Assembly (NCBI GenBank): GCA_964390115.1
Contig: CAYMGT010000011.1
Span: 1-20,616 of the forward strand
Direction of reading: 5' to 3'
DNA: 20,616 nucleotides
From: JAIPJA01 sp964390115
Lineage (GTDB): Bacteria > Patescibacteriota > Patescibacteriia > Patescibacteriales > UBA12465
Shown: one piece after another, positions 7,101 through 13,024 of the stretch
How the letters are laid out: each line of letters begins with the position of its first letter
Position numbering within the stretch: position 1 is the stretch's first letter
The notes under the pieces: model-generated
The model's database searches: none
Told to the model about the DNA's origin: nothing
What the model saw: the letters and a program-made list of their open reading frames with translations, nothing else
Translations under genes and position numbers: made by a program

Positions 7101-8831
7101 ATGATTAGTGATAAGATTACAATTTTTGCTGAAACTAATTTTAGAAATAATTTTAAAGAATTTGGTATAAGAACTGACGATAGGCGTAGGCACATGTATT
7201 TTATTGGAAAAACTGGTATGGGAAAATCTACAGTTTTAGAAAATATGATTATTTCTGATATTAGGTCAGGGCAAGGCGTAGCGGTGGTTGATCCTCACGG
7301 TGACTTAGCTGAAAAAGTTATACAATATATTCCCAGTCATAGGATTAAGGATGTGGTCTATTTTAATCCATCTGATATGAATTATCCTGTAGCATTTAAT
7401 GTTGTTGAACAAGTTGAACCTCACTTAAGACATTTAGTAGCGTCTGGTTTAATAGGTGTTTTTAAGAAGTTATGGGCTGATTCTTGGGGACCTCGTTTAG
7501 AGTATATTCTCAGAAATGCAATTTTAGCTATTTTAGATTATCCTGAGTCTACTCTTTTAGGAGTAATTAGAATGTTATCTGATAAAGAATATAGAAAAAG
7601 CGTAATAACTAGAATTCAAGATCCAGTAGTTAAAGCTTTTTGGGAGAAAGAATTTAGTAGTTATGCTGATAAGTTTGCTTCTGAAGCGGTTTCTCCTATA
7701 CAAAATAAAGTAGGACAATTTCTCTCTAGCTCTCTAATGAGAAATATTGTAGGGCAAGTAAAGTCTTCTATTGATCTGCGTAATATCATGGATAATGGTA
7801 AAATTTTAATTATGAATTTAAGTAAAGGAAGGATTGGTGAAGATAATAGCGCTCTTTTAGGGGCTATGATGATTACTAAAATTCAATTAGCTGCTATGAG
7901 TAGAGTAGATATAGATGAGGAAAAAAGACAAGATTTCTATCTATACATAGATGAATTTCAAAACTTTAGTACGGAAAGTTTTGCTAATATTCTCTCTGAA
8001 GCTAGAAAATATCGTCTTAATTTAATTATGGCTCATCAATATATCGAGCAGTTGGGCGATATTGTTAAGGCAGCCGTATTTGGAAATGTAGGTACTTTGG
8101 TTGTTTTTAGAGTAGGAGCAGCTGACGCTGAAGAACTTGTTAAGGAATTTACTCCAACCTTTATAGAAGAAGATATTCTTAATTTACCTAAATATGAAAT
8201 GTATTTAAAATTAATGATAGATGGCATTGCTTCTTCACCTTTTTCGGCTAGAGGTTTACGACCGCTTACTGAAGGAGAGAAAACTAACAACATCGATAAA
8301 GTAATTGATTATTCTCGAGAGCATTATGCCAATGACAGGGAAGTTATTGAAGAAAGTATTATGCGCTGGCATGAGAGCATAGACAGTAGTTCTAATAATA
8401 AAAAGGATGCAAGTGATGAAAAAAAATTTGCCTCCAAGTGTGCTAAATGTTCAAAGAAAACATTTACACCTTTTGAGCCAGATGGTGTTAGACCAGTTTA
8501 TTGTAAAGATTGTTTAGAAATAATCAGAGAAGAGAAAAAAAACAATACAGATAGTCGGCAAATAATAAAAACTAGTCAAAGTAAAAAAATAGAAGAAAAA
8601 AAATTTAAACCTAATTTGGCTAACGCTAAGTCAGTAGAAGAAAACAAGGTGGAAATTTCTGAGCCGGATAATTTTGTTTCTTTAAGTAATCTTAGCCAAG
8701 CTAAAGTATTAGATTTTAAAGGTAGGGAACAAAAAAAACAGACTACCAGTTTTAACTCATTAAGTGATAATAAGGGTAGTCAAAATAATAATGAATTTTT
8801 AACTGAAGGTGAAGAAGTAAATTTAAAGTAG
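7101..8831 (+). CDS. VirD4/TraG-like ATPase with C-terminal CxxC-x17-CxxC zinc ribbon
   Basis: The protein has 576 residues. Walker A is GKTGMGKST at 36-44 and is followed by the typical VDPHGDL strand. Walker B is LYIDEFQNF with D284-E285. Later segments (MAHQYIEQL, GNVGTLVVFRVG, ARGLRPL) are characteristic of the type IV secretion coupling-protein / conjugative DNA-transfer family. At 447-471 there is a C447-C450 / C468-C471 ribbon with exactly 17 residues between the pairs and PFEPDG...RPVYC inside. This matches the small 'CxxC-x17-CxxC' domain known as a TIGRFAM family (named from memory). The last 100 residues are polar and probably disordered. No relaxase or pilus gene is in the window, so the substrate is unknown: DNA transfer, protein export or DNA pumping at division are all open. 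Confidence 0.85.
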   Translation: MISDKITIFAETNFRNNFKEFGIRTDDRRRHMYFIGKTGMGKSTVLENMIISDIRSGQGVAVVDPHGDLAEKVIQYIPSHRIKDVVYFNPSDMNYPVAFNVVEQVEPHLRHLVASGLIGVFKKLWADSWGPRLEYILRNAILAILDYPESTLLGVIRMLSDKEYRKSVITRIQDPVVKAFWEKEFSSYADKFASEAVSPIQNKVGQFLSSSLMRNIVGQVKSSIDLRNIMDNGKILIMNLSKGRIGEDNSALLGAMMITKIQLAAMSRVDIDEEKRQDFYLYIDEFQNFSTESFANILSEARKYRLNLIMAHQYIEQLGDIVKAAVFGNVGTLVVFRVGAADAEELVKEFTPTFIEEDILNLPKYEMYLKLMIDGIASSPFSARGLRPLTEGEKTNNIDKVIDYSREHYANDREVIEESIMRWHESIDSSSNNKKDASDEKKFASKCAKCSKKTFTPFEPDGVRPVYCKDCLEIIREEKKNNTDSRQIIKTSQSKKIEEKKFKPNLANAKSVEENKVEISEPDNFVSLSNLSQAKVLDFKGREQKKQTTSFNSLSDNKGSQNNNEFLTEGEEVNLK

Positions 8832-8855
8832 TTAATAATATTAAGAACAATATAT

Positions 8856-9428
8856 ATGTATTTATTTTTTGATACTGAGACTACGGGTTTGCCAAAAAAC
8901 TTTAAGGCACCTGTTAGTGATTTAGATAATTGGCCTCGTTTAGTGCAATTAGCTTGGCAAAATTATAGTGCTCAAGGAGAGTTATTAGAGAGTTTTAATT
9001 ATATTATAAAGCCTGAAGGTTTTATAATCTCGGATGAAGTAGCTAAAATTCATCGAATTAATCAAGCAAGAGCAGAAAAAGAGGGCGTAGAGCTCATACC
9101 TGTTTTAAAAGAATTTGTAGAAAATTTACAAAAAAATGAATTTGCCGTTGCTCATAATATCAGCTTTGATGAAAATATAGTTGGCTCTGAATTGATAAGG
9201 GCTAATATGGCTAATGTTTTTACCACTATTAGAAAAATTTGTACAATGAAAGGAACAGTAAATATTTGCCAAATTCCTGGACCTCGAGGTTATAAGTGGC
9301 CTAATTTAACTGAATTACATAAATATTTATTTCAAAAAGATTTTGCTGAAGCTCATGATGCTGAGGCTGATGTTAAGGCTTTAGCTAATTGTTTTTTTGA
9401 ACTTAAAAATAGAGGACTAATTTTTTAA
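8856..9428 (+). CDS. DnaQ-like 3'-5' exonuclease (DEDDh)
   Basis: This 190-residue single-domain protein has all DEDDh metal-binding residues: D6 and E8 in FFDTETTG, D105 in AHNISFDENI, and H167 with D172 in HDAEADVKAL. The family includes the epsilon proofreading subunit of DNA polymerase III, RNase T and other exonucleases, and the sequence does not say which. No polymerase is fused to it. It begins 24 bases after the VirD4-like ATPase gene and ends 4 bases before the glycosyltransferase gene, so it is likely part of one long transcript. Confidence 0.9.
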   Translation: MYLFFDTETTGLPKNFKAPVSDLDNWPRLVQLAWQNYSAQGELLESFNYIIKPEGFIISDEVAKIHRINQARAEKEGVELIPVLKEFVENLQKNEFAVAHNISFDENIVGSELIRANMANVFTTIRKICTMKGTVNICQIPGPRGYKWPNLTELHKYLFQKDFAEAHDAEADVKALANCFFELKNRGLIF

Positions 9429-9432
9429 GATT

Positions 9433-11031
9433 ATGAATTACCTAAAAGTTGGTAAAGCCACTGAGTTAAAAGGCAGAGATCATTTCTGGTATAGAACTTT
9501 TGAGATATTACCGGGTTTTTTAAGTTGGTCAACATTACTGGTTTTAATCCTTTTATCTTATTTTCAACCTGTCTGGGTAGCCTTTTTTATAATTGCCTTT
9601 AATATTTATTGGTTGCTTTTAGTCCTGTATTTAGCTTTACATTTAGTCGCTGCTTATAAGAAATTAAAAATTACTAAAGAAATTGATTGGCAAAAGCTTT
9701 GCATAGAATTAAAGCCTAATTCCAAAATAATTGGAGAGGATTATTTAGTGTCAGATGTAAAAAATGCTCAGTATTTATATAAGGAAGGAGTAAATTGGGG
9801 AGATTTGATTCATTTAGTTGTTTTACCCACATCCTATGAAAGTGTAGAGATTATAAGGAATACGGTGTCAGCTATATATCAAGATAGTCACCCTAGTAAA
9901 AATATCGTGATTGTCTTAGCTATTGAGGAAAGAGCCGGGGAAGAAGCTTTGGATAGAGCTAGACAAGTGGCTAAAGAATTTGGGGGAGCTTTCAAAAAAT
10001 TTTTTATTTCCCTACATCCTGATAATATTGAAGGAGAATTGAAGGGCAAGGGGGCTAATCAAGCTTGGGCGATTAAGGACTTCAAAAAGCAGGTTATAGA
10101 TCCCCAATCTTGGGACTATAATAAATTAGTTGTTAGTGTATTTGATATCGATACAGTTATCAGTAGAGGTTATTTCTTTAGATTAAGCTATAAGTTCTTA
10201 ACTACACCCGACCCTTATTTAGCCAGCTATCAACCAGTTCCTGTCTATCATAATAATATTTGGCAAGCTCCCTTTTTTGCTAGAATAGCTGCTACTTCAA
10301 ATACTTTCTGGCAAATGATGCAACAAATACGTCAGGAAAGTTTAGCTACCTATTCTTCACATTCTATGTCTTTTAAAGCTTTAAATGATATTGGTTTTTG
10401 GTCTACAAAAATGGTGAGCGAGGATTCTAGAATATTTTGGCATTGTCTTTTGCACTATAAGGGTAGATATAGAGTAGAACCATTATATTTTCCAGTTTCT
10501 ATGGATGCTACTATGGATACCAGTGTTTTTAAGACCGCTAAAAGTTTATATAAACAGCAAAGACGTTGGGCCTGGGGGTCAGAAAACATTCCTTATTTAA
10601 TGTTTAATACCTTTAAAAGTTGGAAAAGTGTAAATAAGAAAACTATGTTATTTCATATTTTTGTGCAAATTTACGGTTTTCATTCTTGGGCAACTAACGC
10701 TCTAATTATAGCCGTTGTAGGTTGGTTACCTTTATGGATAGGGGGAGAACGTTTTACGTCTACAGTTTTATCCGGAAATTTACCTGGGGTAACTACCATA
10801 CTCATGAATTTAGCCATGGTGGGCTTAGTTCTTTCAGCAATTATTTCTACTTTACTTTTACCTAAACCACCTTTTAAAGTGAAGAAAATTAAGAAACTAC
10901 AAGTAGTAGTGGAATGGATATTTATTCCTTTTACTATAATATTTTTTGGAGCTATTCCTTGTTTAGAAGCCCAAACTAGGTTACTTTTGGGAAAATATAT
11001 GGGTTTTTGGGTAACGCCAAAGAAAAGATGA
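9433..11031 (+). CDS. Processive family-2 membrane glycosyltransferase
   Basis: The protein has 532 residues. Two membrane helices near the N-terminus (about 33-55 and 58-80) precede a cytoplasmic GT2 domain. The metal-binding DxD is D238-I-D240 in VFDIDTV, the catalytic-base region is SED at 329-331, and QQRRW is at 375-379. DxD plus a (Q/R)xxRW motif and C-terminal helices (about 415-440, 455-475 and 490-515) are features of cellulose-synthase-like processive enzymes. It likely transfers sugars to a surface polysaccharide or lipid; donor and acceptor cannot be read from the sequence. It ends with TGA, the only such stop in the window, and is followed by a strong hairpin terminator. Confidence 0.87.
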   Translation: MNYLKVGKATELKGRDHFWYRTFEILPGFLSWSTLLVLILLSYFQPVWVAFFIIAFNIYWLLLVLYLALHLVAAYKKLKITKEIDWQKLCIELKPNSKIIGEDYLVSDVKNAQYLYKEGVNWGDLIHLVVLPTSYESVEIIRNTVSAIYQDSHPSKNIVIVLAIEERAGEEALDRARQVAKEFGGAFKKFFISLHPDNIEGELKGKGANQAWAIKDFKKQVIDPQSWDYNKLVVSVFDIDTVISRGYFFRLSYKFLTTPDPYLASYQPVPVYHNNIWQAPFFARIAATSNTFWQMMQQIRQESLATYSSHSMSFKALNDIGFWSTKMVSEDSRIFWHCLLHYKGRYRVEPLYFPVSMDATMDTSVFKTAKSLYKQQRRWAWGSENIPYLMFNTFKSWKSVNKKTMLFHIFVQIYGFHSWATNALIIAVVGWLPLWIGGERFTSTVLSGNLPGVTTILMNLAMVGLVLSAIISTLLLPKPPFKVKKIKKLQVVVEWIFIPFTIIFFGAIPCLEAQTRLLLGKYMGFWVTPKKR

Positions 11032-11051
11032 TGCTAAGTTTTTTTGGTAAA

Positions 11052-11082
11052 CAAAAACTACAGTTACTCACTGTAGTTTTTG
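11052..11082. terminator. Bidirectional terminator between convergent genes
   Basis: CAAAAACTACAGT at 11052-11064 and ACTGTAGTTTTTG at 11070-11082 form a perfect 13-bp stem with a five-base TACTC loop. T-rich sequence follows the stem on both strands. It lies between the end of the glycosyltransferase gene (11031) and the end of the minus-strand cold-shock gene (11100), so it can end transcription from both sides. Confidence 0.88.
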
Positions 11083-11099
11083 CTTTGTTAAAAAGTGGT

Positions 11100-11294
11100 T
11101 TAAACTTTTTTAACGTCGACTGCTGCGTCACCTTTTTCAGTTTTTTCAATTTCGAAAGTTACATTATCACCTTCACGAAGTTGAGTAAAATCAACACCGT
11201 TTAAGTTATTGGCATGAAAAAATAAATCATTACCACCTTCTTGGGCAATAAAACCAAAATTTTTATCAGTCAATTTTTTAATTACTCCTTGCAT
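11100..11294 (-). CDS. csp: Cold-shock domain protein
   Basis: The 64-residue single cold-shock domain is close to the usual 65-70. RNP1 is KNFGFI at 11-16 (family KGFGFI) and RNP2 is LFFHA at 24-28, with the typical start MQGVIKKL. These small OB-fold proteins bind single-stranded RNA and DNA and melt RNA structure, often at low temperature or in fast growth. The gene is monocistronic on the minus strand, with its own strong promoter, a leader of about 116 bases able to form alternative hairpins, and a shared terminator. Confidence 0.95.
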   Translation of the reverse strand: MQGVIKKLTDKNFGFIAQEGGNDLFFHANNLNGVDFTQLREGDNVTFEIEKTEKGDAAVDVKKV

Positions 11295-11295
11295 A

Positions 11296-11410
11296 AATGT
11301 AGAATAAAAATAAGTTTAATTAGAATACTAATAAGGTAGAAATTCGACTTTATCTCTACATTATAATATATTTACTAAATAAAAATAATATAAATCTATT
11401 TTTAATTAGT
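11296..11410 (-). promoter_or_regulatory. Structured 5' leader of the cold-shock gene, possible thermosensor
   Basis: On the minus strand, GTAGAGAT (11359-11352) and ATTTCTAC (11343-11336) form an 8-bp hairpin with one G-U pair and an 8-base loop. The overlapping segment AATGTAGA (11362-11355) is also the exact complement of TCTACATT (11303-11296), which ends one base before the ATG. The two pairings exclude each other, and the second would mask the start region. AGAATACTAAT and ATTAGTATTCT at 11415-11405 and 11332-11322 form a further 11-bp inverted repeat, of which the first arm may be only partly transcribed. This resembles in principle the cspA mRNA leader of E. coli; function is inferred. 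Confidence 0.5.
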
Positions 11411-11416
11411 ATTCTT

Positions 11417-11445
11417 ATAATAATACAGGTAATTATAAATGTCAA
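11417..11445 (-). promoter_or_regulatory. Strong sigma70-like promoter of the cold-shock gene
   Basis: Read on the minus strand there is a perfect -35 TTGACA (11445-11440), a 17-base spacer and TATTAT (11422-11417). Transcription would start near 11410, giving a leader of about 116 bases. A second -10-like TATAAT (11365-11360) lies inside the leader but has no good -35. Confidence 0.72.
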
Positions 11446-11492
11446 ATTTTTTTTAAGCACTAAAGCTCTAATAGATATTTGTAGATAATATT

Positions 11493-12089
11493 TTATGACC
11501 GAGAAAATTCTAATAATTTCTTATAATCACCTTTATCCGCTTCTTTTAAAGCTTTAATGTAGTTTAAATTACTCAGATTCTTATTACTTGAATAAGTTTC
11601 GCCCCAAGAAAAAAAACTACGGGAAAAAATTTTCTCTCTCATAATATCAGCTAATAAACGTGAATGACGACCGTTTCCATTTGAAAAAGGATGAATACTC
11701 ACGCACCGATGCTTAAATCTTATGGCAATTTCATCTTCTGAAAAAGTTTTTTTATTAAGCCAATAACGAACATCATCTAATAATTTTTTCATTTCTGTAG
11801 GAATATCAATCCAAGGAATACCAATATTTTTGTCGCTTTTTCTAAATATTCCTGCCCAATTCCAAACATCACCAAACATTTTAAGATGTAAATTTTTAAC
11901 AAATTGTTCTGTTAAGAAATAATCAATAGTTAGTTCTTTTTTTTGAAAGTGATAAATTGCTGTCTCTATATTATTATGTTCAAATTCATCTAATTCTTCG
12001 CGAGTATTTATACTTAAAATTTTTAAGCCATCTTTTTCTTCATCATTTAATGGAGTTTGAGATCTGTTGTAATTCAAGTTTAGTCCCAT
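11493..12089 (-). CDS. Fic-domain protein, 'mobile mystery protein B' family
   Basis: The protein has 198 residues. The Fic signature is HPFSNGNGRHSR with H133 as the presumed catalytic His, followed by G138-N139-G140-R141. N137 takes the place of the Asp/Glu that binds Mg2+ in canonical AMP-transferring Fic enzymes. The N-terminus (TPLNDEEKDGLK, then NTREELDEFEHNNI) fits the TIGRFAM family called mobile mystery protein B, which travels with protein A on mobile elements. Its start overlaps the end of the A gene by 10 bases, so the two are translationally linked. I see no clear [S/T]xxxE[G/N] inhibitory motif. Target and chemistry are unknown; a toxin-like or regulatory role with the HTH partner is inferred. 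Confidence 0.88.
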   Translation of the reverse strand: MGLNLNYNRSQTPLNDEEKDGLKILSINTREELDEFEHNNIETAIYHFQKKELTIDYFLTEQFVKNLHLKMFGDVWNWAGIFRKSDKNIGIPWIDIPTEMKKLLDDVRYWLNKKTFSEDEIAIRFKHRCVSIHPFSNGNGRHSRLLADIMREKIFSRSFFSWGETYSSNKNLSNLNYIKALKEADKGDYKKLLEFSRS

Positions 12090-12535
12090 AGTATTTTATA
12101 ATCATTATTAATTATTTCCAAAGAACGCTCTTTAATTGCTTTTTTTAAACGAGCATGAGAATTTGCTTGATTTTCAAGAGACATTGTCCGATGAGTTCTA
12201 TTTGTAATTTGATATGCTAATTTAGTAGCACGATATTCAATCATTTTTTCTAAACTTTCATCAATAGGAGCTAGACCATAAACAAGCTCAAGATCGAGGG
12301 CTTTAGCCACTTTCTTTAAACTTTTTAAACTAATAGTGCCATTTTTTTCTCTTTCTTCTATACTTCTAACACTTTGAGCAGTAATACCCATTTTATTACC
12401 AAGCTGTTTTAAAGACATGCCTAAGGCTAGTCTGACAGTTTTAATCCAAGATTCAGTAAAAGAGGTTGAAGCTAAACGCTTGTATGGTTTCATTTTGCGG
12501 TCAAGTTGGCTAATTTGTAATTTTTTATTTAACAT
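12080..12535 (-). CDS. HTH protein, 'mobile mystery protein A' family
   Basis: The protein has 151 residues. An XRE-type helix-turn-helix lies at about 38-85 (MSLKQLGNKMGITAQSVRSIE, then TISLKSLKKVAKALDLELVYGL). The position and wording of this domain, the N-terminal segment QISQLDRKM and a C-terminal helical part match the family that pairs with the Fic protein encoded next. It likely binds DNA and represses the pair, and may neutralise the Fic partner (inference). The ATG at 12535 is chosen because it keeps the family's N-terminal helix and has T at -1. Repeats just upstream (12543-12585) are candidate operators. Confidence 0.87.
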   Translation of the reverse strand: MLNKKLQISQLDRKMKPYKRLASTSFTESWIKTVRLALGMSLKQLGNKMGITAQSVRSIEEREKNGTISLKSLKKVAKALDLELVYGLAPIDESLEKMIEYRATKLAYQITNRTHRTMSLENQANSHARLKKAIKERSLEIINNDYKILWD

Positions 12536-12542
12536 ATTAATA

Positions 12543-12585
12543 GTATAAGTTAAAAAAGTATTTATTTTTTAAATGTATAAGCTTA
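12543..12585 (-). promoter_or_regulatory. Candidate operator/promoter of the HTH-Fic pair
   Basis: On the plus strand, GTATAAG occurs at 12543-12549 and again at 12575-12581, 32 bases apart (three helical turns), each followed by a TTAAAA run. Between them TTAAAAAA (12550-12557) and TTTTTTAA (12565-12572) form a perfect 8-bp inverted repeat. The second copy overlaps the palindrome TAAGCTTA. Read on the minus strand the copies give -10-like TATACT (12547-12542) and TATACA (12579-12574). Use of the first would make an almost leaderless mRNA. Confidence 0.38.
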
Positions 12586-12978
12586 AAATTAAATATAATT
12601 AATCTCATATTTTACCTAATATTAAACATATTATATTATTGCAATCATAATAATATATATTATAACAATTTATTTATAAAAAAGCAAATGAATAAAAATA
12701 AAAGTCTTTTCTTATACAAGAATGTGCTTGAAAGATGAATTATTGGGTCTGTAAATTTCAGACCGCGTGTAGCAGGCAAGAATTCTTTAATTTCCACTAA
12801 TCTTTGTTTAGCCAAATTTATTCATAGATAATTATCCTAACCTGTCTCTATTATTAATCTAGAATTACTAAAATATCAAATCGCTAGAGCTTCAGGTTCA
12901 TCCTTGAATGCGAAAGCGTAGAGGCTTCAATCTCATCTTGCGTAGAACAAGGCATAAATTTTTTTAATCCCTCTTTTG

Positions 12979-12987
12979 TGTTATAAT
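12979..12987 (+). promoter_or_regulatory. Extended -10 promoter of the P-type ATPase gene
   Basis: TGTTATAAT is a perfect extended -10 element (TG-n-TATAAT). No good -35 lies at standard spacing (the position holds a T run), which is common for extended -10 promoters. Transcription would start about 30 bases before the ATG at 13025. Confidence 0.62.
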
Positions 12988-13024
12988 AAAAAAAGTTAAT
13001 ATCACTATTTTTTACCTTATAAAT

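Larger units (their letters stand above)
12536..13024. other. Gene-free stretch of 489 bases
   Basis: Bases 12536-12700 are extremely AT-rich and hold the operator-like repeats described separately. Bases 12700-12960 are more balanced and rich in inverted repeats: TTCTT-ATAC-AAGAA near 12708, GGTCTG/CAGACC at 12746-12764, the palindrome AAGAATTCTT near 12780, and TTGAA..TTCAA enclosing GCGAAAGC near 12904-12930. GCGTAGA occurs twice (12916 and 12940). A minus-strand ORF of 51 codons with a TTG start (12660-12815) has a protein-like first half but no recognised family. I cannot tell a small RNA from a decayed gene. The end of the stretch holds the promoter of the P-type ATPase. Confidence 0.5.

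Noticed and set aside
8036..8293. Minus-strand ORF inside the VirD4-like ATPase gene
   Set aside because: It is fully antisense to conserved coding sequence and has no recognisable domain. Other antisense ORFs (154-363, 5385-5567, 13363-13611) and the plus-strand ORF 5422-5619 inside nrdD are likewise shadows.
9433..11040. UGA recoded as glycine, as in some CPR lineages
   Set aside because: Only one gene ends in TGA and it would extend by just two codons if recoded, so that gene alone is ambiguous. But glycine is written with GGN codons throughout and no conserved gene has an in-frame TGA, which recoding would produce often.
11007..11204. Plus-strand ORF over the terminator and cold-shock gene
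   Set aside because: It overlaps the end of the glycosyltransferase gene, runs through the 13-bp terminator hairpin and lies antisense to a clear cold-shock domain.
12745..12768. T-box riboswitch, suggested by GGGT...GACCGCG
   Set aside because: The conserved T-box run (AGGGUGGNACCGCG) is not present: the GGGT and ACCGCG parts are separated by a simple hairpin. No aminoacyl-tRNA synthetase or amino-acid gene follows.
11300..13000. Boundaries of a transposon or integrated element around the HTH-Fic pair
   Set aside because: I found no matching flanking direct repeats, terminal inverted repeats, recombinase or tRNA target at the edges. The 11-bp inverted repeat at 11322-11415 is better explained as part of the cold-shock leader.
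12536..13024. CRISPR array or other regular repeat array
   Set aside because: No repeat longer than 7 bases recurs at regular spacing here or elsewhere in the window, and no cas gene is present.
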